Shown: positions 1 to 12,106 of the stretch, one piece after another
How positions within the stretch are numbered: the first letter of the stretch is position 1
How the letters are laid out: each line of letters starts with the position of its first letter
Notes under the pieces: generated by a model
The model's database searches: none
What the model was told of the DNA's origin: nothing
Seen by the model: the letters and a program-made list of their open reading frames with translations, nothing else
Origin: Moniliophthora roreri
Taxonomy: Eukaryota > Basidiomycota > Agaricomycetes > Agaricales > Marasmiaceae
Length of the DNA stretch: 64,000 bases
Reading direction: 5' to 3'
NCBI GenBank assembly: GCA_001466705.2
Contig: LATX02000165.1
Location: 248,001 to 312,000, forward strand
Made by a program: the position numbers and the translations under genes

Positions 1-3000
1 ACTGAGACAGCAGTAACTGGGGTCATTGCTGGCAGCGGAAAACTCGACGATCAATCTGGGTTTGGGCCTTAGCGAGCATGAAATGTGAGAAATATGACAT
101 ATCGAGGTGAAATACATGAGGCACGACGGCGATGAGTGTCAGTGACGACGGTAAAGAAAAAGGCCATCACGTGGCATTGTTTGGCGAGGGGCCTTGAGCC
201 CAAACAGGACCAACGCCAGATGGAAACGGACACTCAGGTGACAAACGACCCTGGGACCGGTTACGACAGCATGACATTTCCGTCTTTCTGTGGATAGAAG
301 TCACACAAAAAAAATCAAAAAATCCAAAAAATCCAGAAAAATCAAGAAAATCTATTCCTCACTATCAGAGCTCCTTCATTGAATCTAAAACTCTTGCAGA
401 TGACAAAGGGAGACCTGTAACGCATGGCTGGGCAGTCTAGCAGCCATTTTAAGTAAAAAGATGCATTATTTCACTAACAATGCTCACCACAAGGTGAATC
501 TTGATAACGAACCTTATTGGTGAGTCCAGAAGGCTGAACATATTCTAGAATATGTCTCCTATGCTGCTCAACAGCTTGTTCAGTACTTTCTTGTGATGTA
601 GGGCCAACCACTCCCTTGAGGTCACTCAGTGCCAGCTACCATTTCATGCTCAAGTGGTCTACATATGTTCTCAAATATTTCTGTCACTCTTCCACAATAA
701 TAAACTTCCTTTTTTTTTGAATGGGAATGAGAAAGAGAGGACAAGGGGTGATAAAAAGGTAGTGATACCCAGGTTACATATCAGGGGATTCAGTGCATGT
801 CCTATGCCAATCAATTGCTTCTATGTACTAATCATATGAGTAGAGCCTTTCAGATGTCCTAAGAGTCCCAAATACATCCAAAAAATGCAATCTGAAGATA
901 CAATGAAGTTGAAATATGAAGCCCACAATACACTCCCTTTTGACTCCTACCTTATTCTTCATTTGACATTACTCTTCCCTCTGACTTCTTTCTGATTCAT
1001 GAAAATACCCTCATGAACTGCTCTATAAGCTGGGCATAGTGATTGCATTGTCATTGGTCAACCTTACTGGGTTGAAAGCAGAGTTTTTTCTATTGTATAT
1101 ACCACCTGCTCCTACAATAAATTAACTTATAATCTATACAAAGCTATTGAATACAAGTCATTATGAACCTATTTACAAATTTAGAATGTAATATAGAATT
1201 TGTGCTTTATGGATTGTTCCCCACCAATTTTTGGGTTGTTGAGCAGGCCTCTGAATAGATCCAGATAGATAAATCCAGTAACCTAATTTTTTATTCAAAT
1301 TGAGATTGGACACAGGACAGCCAGCCAGAAACCTGGTGGGTTTTCCCATCCAGACCATTTGTATCTGCCAGCAATCCAATCCAGATTTACAAAAAAAGCC
1401 AGATATCTGTGGGTATCCAGCACTCAGGACCAAATGAGAAAAATAATTAATATCTACTATCTCTACATTATATAGACTAGAGAATTGGGTATCTACAGTA
1501 TACAATAAAAGAAAAGAAAAAGAAAATACATGGAACAGTGTAGAAAAGTTTCTGTGTGTGTCTTGGCAAGTTCTCTCTTAGAACTTGCCAACTGATGCCA
1601 GTGGGAGGAGACCTTTTCTTCACTGTTCCCATGTTTCCCTTCCTATCATCTTTCTGCCATCATATAGTGTACAGCTACTCAAAAGTAGTCAACTGGTTGG
1701 TTTTTGGTTATTGCTGTATCAAAAATAGCTGGTGCAAGTCCCATAGTGTGTTTGTGTCACACATTTTCCACCAAATCTTTGGAACACAATAACTCACTCA
1801 AATCCCAACTGTTTAACTCAATTCTAGACTTATTAGAACATGATTTATAAGGAGAAGGGCAGCATACCATGTAGACCTTTAATCATTTACCTCAGCTTTT
1901 CAACCCTGACACATTATAATATGCCTGCTATCTTCCAAGGCCTTGATGAATCATGATTCTCCCTCTTCCTCTGGTGAGCTTACTAATAATTAGCCTTGTG
2001 CAAATGATAAAGAGGAAACATTGGTCTGTTCAGTAATAGGTCATATGTGTATTTTCTCTCAGCTGGTACCTCAATGTTTGATTCAGAAGTATCACTCAAC
2101 CTTTGCTGGATCTCAGGTTCTCATCCACTGGTGTGTCTCCTTTAAATTGACTGTTTCTGTGCTAATTATCATTTGATCTGCAGTCTTTCTCACATGCATT
2201 AAGTGCTCCCTGATAAATTGTTATTTGCCTGCTAGAAGCTATTCTGTTTCTTAGGTAGGTTTCTATTATTATTTTGCTGGGCCTTGACTCATTATCATTC
2301 CTCTCACAGTGTAGTACATTATAATTCAAACCCTATTCTTACAACATCTCTTGAACTGCTCTGCCAAATTGTGTATGCCTACTCATTAGTTATTATTCAC
2401 TCACCTCATGCTGTCCTCAACAAACCTTAAGTTTTCAAAACTGTACAGTCTCTGGCATGTACTGAAACTCTAATTTGAGTCAACCAATAATATGGCAAAT
2501 CTAGAAAAGACCCAATCTTATTTGGTTTACACTATTTTTGATTCAGAACACTTTAATATGACATGAGATAATAGGTAATAAGGACTGAAATGAGCCCAGT
2601 CTGCTAGTCATTGCCTTAGAGAAGCTATGGTGCATTGGTGCATTGGAAAGTATAAAGAGCTACATGATACACTATACAGAGGTGTCTAAGCTGTACTTTC
2701 TGACTTATCTATGTATCAGATCCAAAGCAGATTACTTCTGAAACCTGTAGGGAACCTAACTATGACCATATGAACATATTGACTAGTTAACTGAGCTCTC
2801 AAGAGCACTATCAATAGGATTTTTCATTTTATTTCACCTTTCTAGGACATCTGCAAAGTGCAACAAGCAGTCAGACAGTACAGAGGTACTTAAAAAAAAA
2901 CATCAAACAGAGAGAAGAAATGATCAGAGAACAATCATCATTAGAATTCAATATGTAGATCAAAGTCAAAGCAGATAATCTCTTAATAAAGAGGTCAAAA

Positions 3001-3369
3001 GTGGTAAAGCCATATGAAATGATATAAACAAGTGCAACATAACCTCAGAGGGAAGAAAACTACTTTTGAAGGCATGCCACTACTTACAGACAGATACAAC
3101 AAGACATACAATAAATATCTAATATATGTAAAGTTCTGGATAAGACCAAGAATGCATTGTCAAAGAAGATAGGAACAGTAACAGCATGTTTCAACCTTGG
3201 AAACTTTGGCATCTAGGAATCTGCAGATGTGTGGATGCTGGAAAGGGAAATACTGTAATAATACAGGATACTCAACATAGAAAAGAGAAAATACAATTTA
3301 TAGAGTCCAGACTACCTGGAAACCAGATACCCATGCAGATACAGTCAGATACTCTAGTGGCCAGACTTC

Positions 3370-4040
3370 ATGTCATCTGAATATTCCCTCTTTTAACATC
3401 TCAGTCACTTATTTATTATTTTCTGAATTATTGGACATTATTTATATTTTCCTGGAGATATATTCTGTGGACAGTATATAAAGACAGCTAGATATTCATA
3501 TATACTCAAGTAGTTCTGGCTCCTCTGAGTATAAATACATAAAGAGTTTGTTTGATGTATAATTGTGTGTGCCATTCCAGTTTTGCTTCCTCACTACAGG
3601 CTCTGGAGATTAGTCCTGAGTGACTCTAGAGAGATAGACATCTAATAGCAAACTTGCATTATAAGAGATAAGAGTAACATCTTGAGTGCACTTTACACTA
3701 AGAAGGAGCCTTGGGCACTTGAAGTGTGGCCTGTATGTGTATCAGGTTGTGACACACTTAGAGTCTTAGCAAGAGGTGTGCCTGTACTGAGCTCTTTGTA
3801 GAAACTGGTCTAGAACCTTTTCCAGTATGCTGTGTGCTATAGTTGTCTTGAAGAAGTCTTAAACTCTGTAGAGTCAGACTATATTAGCTATTGAGTCTTT
3901 GTATGAGACTGTAGCTCTTGTGTTTGTGCTTTGTGCACTGTATTCCTTGTGTCTTGTGTGTGTGTTTGTGAAATAAACCCTTTTTAAACCCATCCATACT
4001 CCTTTGAAGGTGAACACTTTGGAGTAGAACACTTCAATAA
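3370..4040 (+). repeat. Possible solo LTR-like segment
   Basis: The segment has a TATA-like box (GTATATAAAG near 3475) followed about 500 bases later by AATAAA (near 3972) and a T-rich run. That is the promoter and polyadenylation order of a retrotransposon long terminal repeat. No coding region, primer-binding site or second copy was recognised, and the ends are guesses. It may equally be chance in AT-rich DNA. Confidence 0.2.
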
Positions 4041-4807
4041 GAGAGAATCAATCTACCTAAAAGTTTCGTTAGCATTCTAAGTGCAGCAACTCTGATCATA
4101 TTGATCCACACTTGCAACAACCTGAGTTAGACTTTTGAAGGTTATCCTTTGGGTAGTTTTCCACTAGTCTTATCTTAGACAAATTAATATGATGAGGAAA
4201 ATCTGATTGAATGTAATTCTCTACACAAACAATAGCCACATACAATTGTGTGGTGGTGGGGCAGATTCCTCTTGCTCCCACCTACAAAACAGCTGTTCTT
4301 ATATACTGCTGAAAACAAATATTTACAATAAAATTAAAATTCTAGGTATATATTATATGGGACACAGGAAAAGTCACAAAATGAATGTATATAGGTTCAA
4401 TTCTTAGTCACAAGAGTGATCCCATACTATATATAGATATACAGATCACTGATGAATATATTCTTAAGTATCAGAAGCATGACTCAAGTTAGGCTCTCTG
4501 TGCAATATGAGTGTATCCATATTCAGATTCCACTACAGTTGCATATTGTGTTCCTTGTCTTGTCTTTCAATAGTCAGAAACACTTCCTACTTCCATACAG
4601 ATTACTGAATATCTCCTTATTTTGATAGTCATATTTAATAAGCTTATTCCTATTGCCTTATGTCTTCATCTTTATCTATCTATTCAATTGGATATCTGAG
4701 TTATCACAATCTCTGAACTAAGAGTAATTATCTAATTTTTTAGTACTTCATCATAAATCTCACTTAGACCTTGTTGTGTCTTTTCTTTTTGTATATTGTA
4801 AGCATCA

Positions 4808-5318
4808 TTCTGAGCTTAAATGAGCTCTCTGAGGGTAAATGAAGTTTGTTTTAACAGTAAAATATCCTCTTGATATAGTATATATACATTTAACTATTAG
4901 CATGTCTCTTTGAAAACAACACCATATATAGGTCTCTACAGGTTTTAGAAGGCCCAATGCATAAGATTTGGAGTCTATAAGTAACTTGGTACCCATATGG
5001 GCATGCTGTAAGTGAAAATAACTTATAGCATAGTGCCATCAAGCATATATAGATTTTGACTGACTACTCCAGCTCATATGAGTCCTATTTCTGTGTTTAT
5101 TATCATTTCAACTGTTTAAATACATCTAATTGATGTTTATATGTGTGAAATTTGCAAAATTTATAAATTTGGTGTATTACCAAAACCTGTAGAGACCTCT
5201 ATATAGTGTTGTCTTCAAAGAAACATCCTTATAGTTGAACATATATATGGTCTAGCAAGGGGATATTTTACTTTTAATATGTTTCATTTACTCTTAGAGA
5301 CTTTATTTGAGCTCAGGA
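4808..5318. repeat. Long inverted repeat, ~140-bp arms
   Basis: The arm at about 4808-4946 is the reverse complement of the arm at about 5182-5318, with roughly 235 bases between them. The match was found by eye and is high but imperfect. Both arms share, in inverted order, a block containing AAAACCTGTAGAGACC, a block near GATATTTTACT and a block near GAGCTCA. The single-stranded form could fold into a long hairpin. It may be a fold-back element or two LTR or MITE fragments in opposite orientation. No coding capacity is visible in the loop. Confidence 0.75.
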
Positions 5319-6799
5319 TAATACTATGATAAGAACAGAAACAGGACACTAATAGGTCTACAAGAGATCTATAGGATATAGACTACTATGAGATGTGAGA
5401 TTGTGAAAGAGATACTTACATTATCAGAGGTTAGCATAAGTAGTTTTCTCTCTGAAATAACAAAAAGTTTCAGCCTGAGCAATGTAACCTGAAATACCAT
5501 ATTATCATGCCCTCAACTTATTCTAGAGGACTAATCCAAGTTAAAGTGAAAATCTTAATGTGCCAACCTTCACTCAGTCTATGAATTCAACCTGAGATAG
5601 CTTGCAGAGATCCATAGAATCAACCCCTGGTATTGCTAATGATAATAGATGTTACTAGCTTAGAGGAGGCTTCACAGAGGGTGGAGAGTAGAGTCATTGG
5701 CAGAATCAAGGACTGCATGGGTAGTTTTCAACTGAAATAGATAAACTGATGCCAAGCTCTTAGCAGTTCTGCTACCATCAAAATATGAAGAACTTCAAGT
5801 ATATTATATCATAACTTGAACCACCTGCCACATCAGACTAATTGCAACATAGTTACTACAAAGCCTATGCCCACTAATACCAATAGTCCCAAAATCCTTG
5901 ACCCAGACCTGCTTGTCCAACTTTCTGTACATTTCAGGTTGATTTTTTTCTCTAATTTATCTTGAGTTAAATCACAGCTAGCATGCTGTAGCTTTTAGAC
6001 TAAAGTGGGTAATTACAAGTCTGTATCTTGAGTTGCTGCTGGCAAATAGTGCAGGTCAAGTTCTTGAGAATGCATGCTATGTGAGATCTTATTTCATAGA
6101 TTATATGAGGGTTGTATCAGAATATCTGATGGTCTGGAAGAGGTTTCAGTAATATTTTAAATAACAAGTATGGTAGACTACATTTGAGTTGGTTGAAGTT
6201 TTAACTTGAAGCAGATAGGAATCTTCATATCATTGCAGGTCAAATGTGAACTAAGCACCTAGTACTGCAGGTTACTGTAATTGTCATAACTGTAGTTAGT
6301 GTATACTTCTTGCAGCAGTGTAATTTGGGTTGGATATGGCATTTATTGACACAGGTTGAACTTAAAAAGTAGTTGGGTTGAAGTTGTAATCCACAAGTTG
6401 GGTTGATATTAATTTATATCTTGAAAGCATATCTCAGGGTCAAAATGTATTTAGTGAACCTAAATATGCATTGTTATTTGTTTAAGGGAAGTACAACAAA
6501 CACAACCAATACCAGACATCCAAAAGACATTGGCTATCACACTGTCACCACTTAGCAGGCAAACCACTCCCATAACTGTGACATCCTTGTCTTTCCTCAG
6601 AGAAAAGTAAGGTGTGGAGCTTGTGTGTTGTAAAAATTGAGTCTGGGAAAGTTATCTGACTGGTGGCTCAGTACTGTATAGTACTCCCAGAAACCTTCAC
6701 AAGACTCAATATATCACTGCAGTCTAACCTATTGCCATCAAAGATATATATAGAAAATTTATATACTATAAATGTAGTTTCTGTGCATATAAATAGAAA

Positions 6800-6930
6800 T
6801 CCAAGTACTTGCCACTTGTATAACACCCAGGTGGCAAGTGTACAGGTGTACAGGTGTTGAGTGTCATAAATACTTGTCACATTTGCAAGTACTTGACACT
6901 CATAGAGAGGTCTATAAAGGACCTCTGACC
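6800..6930. repeat. Cluster of short palindromes
   Basis: Within 130 bases several near-palindromic units are stacked. One pairs GAGTGTCA..TACTTG (about 6858) with CAAGTACTTGACACTC (about 6886). Another pairs CCACTTG with CAGGTGGCAAG. A third is AGAGGTCTATAAAGGACCTCT (6906-6926). ACAGGTGT is repeated in tandem at about 6841-6858. The arrangement resembles the end of a small inverted-repeat transposon, but no target-site duplication was established. Confidence 0.45.
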
Positions 6931-7100
6931 AGTGACAATGGAAGCTCAGCATTTACTCAGCCAGTTCCAGGAAGGACGGCATCTATCCTGATGGAGAAAC
7001 TATTAGCAACAAGTCCTCTCAAGCACATATCACCAACACCTACTGCCACAGCATTGAGCACTAAGCCCTGTATCAGCTTGTTACACCTCTGCTTAATGCA

Positions 7101-8153
7101 TTGTCTGGCAACCTCCTGAAATGGACCAGAACTGCAAATGCAATGAAAGTCATCACTACAGAACATGCACTGTTAGCATTTAAGCAGGAAAGAATGGAGG
7201 TGGAGACAAGAATACATACATGGAGGAGCACCCCCCAGCAGAAAGAGATTCTCGTGCACATTCAAGGACACAAGCAGGCTGGGCACTGGTTGTGACAGCG
7301 GCAATAGTAATGAGGGTGAAGAGAATGAAGAATTTGCCCAGCATTGTGATTGTGATTCAGTCAAATGCAGATGCAATTGAAGAGTGGCTTCGTGCTGGGT
7401 CCAATGAGCTGGAGCCTACCAGCTTTTTAACCACATAGAATTGCGGCAAGTATAAGCTTTGATGGAGCGGTCCAAACTCTACATTTGTCCCGCAGACGAT
7501 CGGAGAGCACAGCAAAGACGTCATGCCAGCGCATTTATGGCTCGGAGCATTCCGGTTGCTCGCACCCAGATTTCAGATGAAATCCAATGTTACTTCAAGT
7601 TGAACACATGGGATATCATTCTTAACTCGAGCATTTTCTTAATGATATTGCTAACCTATGTTGAGTATCCTATGTCTTCTGGGTAGGGGTTCATTAGTAT
7701 TGTATTTCACTGGATATCATTTAGGAGAAAAACGACTCTATTCATATACACATACCCTTGCCCAAAAGCCCACGCAAACCCTCTGCCCAGCGCCCCGCAG
7801 ATCTTCTCCCTACCCGGTGTCCGTCATCCCGTGAGTCTTGAACTGTGCATCCAACATGTTTAACAGTCAAGTGATTTAATCAAACACTACGGAATGGAAA
7901 GGTACACTTTTCTGCTGAAGGCAATTAATTTCGAGCCGACTCGGACATTGAGCGAGTGTTTGGTGCGACTCTGCGAGTGCCCAACTGGGTTCTGTAATCT
8001 ACGTAAACACCAAACCGGCACTTCTGCTTCAATAATATGGAAGGGCTCAAGGTTAATACGAAAAATATAGTAAACAAGCCATCCGTAGAACATTTTAGCG
8101 ATATCGTACTCGTACCATCCATTTTCGTATCAAATAAATAGTCAGTCCAAGCC
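7101..8153. other. Intergenic transition zone
   Basis: CG content returns to normal here. Short overlapping reading frames near 7100-7690 look like weathered coding sequence but match nothing I know. About 7745-7860 resembles 31320-31440 (both contain AAACCCT..TGCCCA and TGAGTCTTGA), so a low-copy dispersed repeat is likely. The last 250 bases before 8154 are probably the 3' untranslated region of the minus-strand gene that follows. Confidence 0.4.
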
Positions 8154-10847
8154 TTACACCTGACTCAACGGTTCATAACCACCTCTACTACTTCCCGCTC
8201 TCCCAAGCCCCAGTCCCATAAACAGCCCCTTCCTCTTCCCCGCCTCCGGATGTAACCCATCTTCCCTCTCTCTCCTCCTCTTGGCCTCAACAAACCCTTC
8301 CACCGGTACATCATACAACTTGTCATACTCAACCCCCAACTCTCTCCCCGCCGTCCAGAAATCCTTGCAATTCCCCCACAACCCCGAATCAAACGGATTA
8401 GCAGCCGTACTCGACCTAGCCAATCCATCAACAGCTTTCCCCTTGGTAAACCTATCAAACCCAAGAAGCTGCATGAGGAACGCGGGGCAGCAGATGCACC
8501 CCGCGTGATTATGACGATGACCGTGTCCATGTCCTGGTGTAGTCGGTGGCGATCCATCGCCCATACCCATCAACGCAGCATCTTCAGCTGAATCTGCACG
8601 ACCGAGACGACCTCGGCCATGTCCGTGAGTATGTCCCATTTGACCTTGCATACTCTGTCCACCACGTCCACCCATGAACCCATATCTCCCCAGATTTGAT
8701 ACCTCGAGTGTCGTCATTTGACGTGCGATTTGCCAGAGTTGGGATGCGAGGAGGACGATGGTCCATGAGAGTTGGAGTGTTGCCCAGGCGGCGACGGAGA
8801 ATAAGAATGTGTCGGCGGAGGTGACAAGGCATAGCTCGGTGGGAAGAGCGCATGAGGGTGAGATGTTGGGGTCGGGTGATGCGTCGGCCGCGGGTGGTGG
8901 TGTTGATGGTGTGCTGGAGAAGATGGGGAGTCCTGCGAAATCTGGAATTTGGAATTGTAAGCGAAGAACGTCGGAGGTAAGGAGATTGATAAAACGTACA
9001 CTGCCATGTTAAATAGTCGAATAATATTATACCGATGACCAGCATGAGGACGAAGAGGACGAATTGCCTGTGGTTGTTGGATCCGACTGCGGCACAGAAG
9101 AGACGTCGGTATTCAACGTATTGAAAGGTGCAGCGAAACACGTACCACAATTCCATACCCAAGGACAGTGGCTACGACGTGTAATGTAAGCATCTGATGT
9201 GGTCTCATGCCGAACGAACACTACTCACTGGTCACTTCTAGCGACACATTTATCACACACACGACAATGCTTTGAACGAAGTGGTTTCCTCGCCTACACA
9301 TCGATCGTCAGCGCAGGCTTCCAGAAGCAGAGACACAACACTGACCATGCACTGTATACAGAACGTCTGCCCATTCAACCTCCCTTCACTAGCCAACTCT
9401 TCTATGATGCTTTTCAGCTCTCCGTCACTAGCAGGTTTCGGGCACGTTCCGGGATCCAGCATGACCGCACGGATAAAGTTGTAGACACACAGCCCAGCGA
9501 CGACAGCAAAAGACAGATTAGTGAATGCATGAGATTCCGTTGCTGAAGAAACTCGAATGAGAGAGGTTCAAGCGGAGGATATCGGCTCCTGTACCTTGTA
9601 AAAGTCTAGTAAACCAACAAAAAAGCACCCAAACGACAGAACTGAATATAATTCCTGCAAAATACGGCGTCTGGTTGACGCTTTCGGTATAGGTTGAGCT
9701 GTTGAGGAGAACTCGGGTAACAATCTGGGTATAGAGTGTAAGCCAGATTACTATCAGCACGAGAGCGTAAACCTACATGATGCATTCCGAAAAATTCTGC
9801 CATGGCGAGTAAAATACCGGTATACCATGGAAGGATCGTCAAAGTTTGGAAAATGAGATAGAAGAATATCGTTGGCAAGACAAAGATGGCAATTTTCGTG
9901 TTGCGCTGCACAAACCATAGATGTCAGGAGAACACACAAGGACGACCAAAGGTACGCACATCATTCAACGGCTTTTGTTTCTTGACGCCATACTCATTCA
10001 TACCGCCTTCCTCCAATGCCCTCTTCCATGCCCCAAGACTCTTCAGCTCGACCGCCATATCTCTCGGCGTACGTCCTTCACCATCCTTGGCCGTTAAGTC
10101 CGCACCCTTCTCCACCAGCTTGCGTATGATAGCTCTATTGGCACGAACGACCGCCCAGTGTAAAGGTGTCAAACCCGCATCATCTCTCGCAAGGGGACTA
10201 GCACCATGTTTGAGTAACAACTCTACCGAGAGCGCATCGCCTTGGTAAGCCGCCCACATCAGACTAGTATGTCCCTGTGAATCACGAGAATCCACATTGA
10301 TAGGCTGGTGTAACAAATACAGCAGCGGCATCACAGAAGACGAATGAGTAACGAGGTGTAGCGTATTGTACCCCTGGGAATCGGTTATTGTGGGGTCGGC
10401 GTTGTGGGAGATGAGGAGATGGATGACGTAGAGGTACCCATTACGAGCAGCCCATTGCATGGGAGTAGCGACGAGGTCTCCGCCTAGTGCATCGACTTCT
10501 GCGCCTTGCTCGAGGAGGTAGCGACATGCGGCTACTTGAGCATTGATGGCTGCCCAGTGAAGAGGTGTAATGTTTTGTTCGTCCCGGTCGGTTGCTTTTG
10601 CTTGTCCGGATTCGATGAGAGAACGGATGAGTGCGACGTCTCCTCGTTGCGCAGCTACGAAAATATTATTCTAAGAAAAAAAAATGTAGTATTGCATTAG
10701 CGGAATGATCTCCTTAGAAAGTGAATTACACACCTCTGGATGATGTACGGTTTGCTCCTGAGAGAACGCAGCCATGGCGGATTCTTGGTTGACCGCAGAG
10801 GCTGAGGGCTCTGATTTCTTGCTGACAATACCTGTGGGGTCGTCCAT
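8154..10847 (-). CDS. AKR1: Akr1-type palmitoyltransferase (ankyrin repeats + DHHC)
   Basis: Integral membrane enzyme that transfers palmitate from palmitoyl-CoA to protein cysteines, acting in Golgi and endosomal membranes. The N-terminal third (about 10670 down to 9950) is a run of ankyrin repeats, with motifs such as NIFVAAQRGD, TPLHWAAINAQ, GGDLVATPMQWAARNGY and TPLHWAVVRANRA. Several membrane segments follow, then the catalytic cysteine-rich domain near 9270-9160, which reads CDKCVARSDHHCPWVWN with all zinc and catalytic positions present. The codon for the first His of DHHC is split by an intron. The tail is basic and histidine/glycine-rich and ends at 8154. I chose the ATG at 10847, which gives MDDPTGIVSKK; an in-frame ATG 27 codons upstream is possible. 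The gene has several short introns. Recognition is strong; exact exon borders in the membrane part were not all resolved. Confidence 0.93.
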
Positions 10848-10965
10848 CGTCGCTGTAGTTGTGGTGAGGGGTGTCCAAGGTACACTTGGATGATGTCTAA
10901 GGCTATGTCCGCAGCGGCAGCGTGTCAACTACAACCGGCAGTGCCGCCGGTAACGGGCAGCGCTG

Positions 10966-10988
10966 GCTGACGTCAGCAGGTATTTAAG
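10966..10988. promoter_or_regulatory. CRE palindrome plus TATA-like box
   Basis: GCTGACGTCAGC (10966-10977) is a perfect 12-bp palindrome containing the CREB/ATF bZIP core TGACGTCA. It is followed at 10981 by TATTTAAG, a TATA-like box. It lies 119 bases upstream of the AKR1 start codon on the minus strand and just upstream of the putative plus-strand transcript from about 11010. It is therefore well placed as a shared bidirectional control site. Confidence 0.55.
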
Positions 10989-11009
10989 CGCTCGATTTTT
11001 ATCAAACGA

Positions 11010-11830
11010 AAATTTCTCTGTCTCCTTCCACGATCATGCCATATTCTCGTCGCCCTCGTCACCTTCGTCAGTCGCGTCGGCTACTGGCTTCTATTCAGCT
11101 AATGTCGACCTTGGACTCAGTAGAATCACCATGTAGCGGTCAATGAGCTCGTTGTATACTACGACTGCCACGTCGAGGTGAGCTTCTGGGGTTTCTTTTT
11201 CTGCTCAATGGGCGTTCTTTCGCTCGTGATGAGATTTTTTTTCAGTTATCCCTGTCTTAATCTTCATGTCGACAGAATTGTTCTATCTCTGATTTTTCCT
11301 CTCAATCCTCAATTGTCGAACTCGTTGAACTGACATACGTCCTACTTCAGGTTGCTCTAAAGTTCTGGGCCTCGGAAGACAACGGTCACTGCTTGCTGCG
11401 ACGTTAGGCTTTGGCCGAGAAGACCATGAGGTTCGTGTCGCCCTTACCCTTCCTATTCCGTTATGACGAAAACTACATTTCATTCACATAATCTTGTCTT
11501 AATCCACATGTGAACACCTAATCCCAAGGCTCTGGCCTCCTTCGCTCCTTTCTCAATTCACCTTCGTATTCGCCGTGCAACAACTGATCTTTTTCTTTCA
11601 GGTCTAAATTGCTCCTAAGGCTACCGCGAAGGACTTCATGATGGTAGCAACGACCCAACAATGTCATCTTCTCGCGCCAACGACCTTGTATTGGCCATCG
11701 CTTCACGAGGTCATGACACTGAGTTGCGAAGCTAAACTTCCTTAGTCTATTAGTCTAGTGCAGAGGTTACGGACTACATAGTAGATAAATAATCATACTC
11801 TGTACAGTAGACGTGGCCGAATAAAAATTC
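11010..11830 (+). ncRNA. Putative spliced non-coding transcript (snoRNA-host-like)
   Basis: A TATA-like box at 10981 precedes a stretch with good splice signals but no conserved protein. Intron 1 runs about 11178-11350 (GTGAGC..TTCAG) and intron 2 about 11431-11601 (GTTCGT..TTTCAG); both have CTGAY branch-like motifs near the 3' end. The 3' end has GAATAAAAAT near 11820. The longest AUG frame (11037) is only 37 codons and arginine-rich. Intron 1 holds a C-box-like GTGATGA at 11226 and a CTGA at 11289. Both introns share the 10-mer TGTCTTAATC (11253 and 11495), as expected for paralogous guide RNAs. I infer a host gene for intronic C/D snoRNAs. No terminal stems were convincing, so it could instead be an unrecognised small protein gene. 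Confidence 0.3.
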
Positions 11831-12020
11831 CTTGATTCTGCATGTTTACCTGGTTCTTCATTTCTGAAGACATCGCTTAGAATATAATGCTCTTTATCTC
11901 ACAGTCTATCAACACCCCTCGACGAACGCCTGAGGAACGTTCAAGCTGCTCTGATTGATGCCCAAAAATCGATATCAATCAGATCGATGAAAATTTGAGC
12001 CTGCCCTCAAGTCAACCCAA

Positions 12021-12038
12021 TCGTGACTGATCGTGACT
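12021..12038. promoter_or_regulatory. Direct repeat in eEF1B-gamma promoter
   Basis: TCGTGACT occurs twice (12021-12028 and 12031-12038), about 70-85 bases before the start codon. It resembles, with a mismatch, the HomolD element (TGTGACTG) of fungal translation-gene promoters. An inverted pair of ATCGAT (11968 and 11983) lies just upstream. The role is inferred from position only. Confidence 0.35.
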
Positions 12039-12106
12039 CGCAAAATTTTTGATCTTCGCTTGCCGCCTTTTTATCTCTACTCCTCTCTTCCTTAACCTCC
12101 ATAAAA

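Larger units (their letters stand above)
1..7100. other. Gene-free, AT-rich, CpG-depleted block
   Basis: The first 430 bases have ordinary composition with normal CG content and no gene that I can see. From about 430 to 7100 the sequence turns AT-rich and almost devoid of CG dinucleotides, while TG, CA and TA are abundant. No reading frame longer than about 110 codons survives on either strand and none resembles a known protein. The pattern fits long-term loss of methylated cytosines in silenced repeat DNA, which is known for transposons in Agaricomycetes. Inside are a large inverted repeat, an LTR-like stretch and a set of short palindromes, listed separately. I infer an old transposon graveyard; I could not identify the element family. 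Confidence 0.7.

Noticed and set aside
7101..7690. Short overlapping plus-strand frames that look like weathered coding sequence
   Set aside because: No motif, frames change repeatedly and no family could be named; too weak to list as a gene or pseudogene.
8584..9162. Long minus-strand frame of 192 codons
   Set aside because: It is a different frame over AKR1 exons and introns. The real frames there give the DHHC domain and the C-terminal tail.
11329..11590. CTGA near the 3' ends of the two introns as snoRNA D boxes
   Set aside because: They sit 15-25 bases before the acceptor sites and fit branch points (CTGAC, CTGAT) better.
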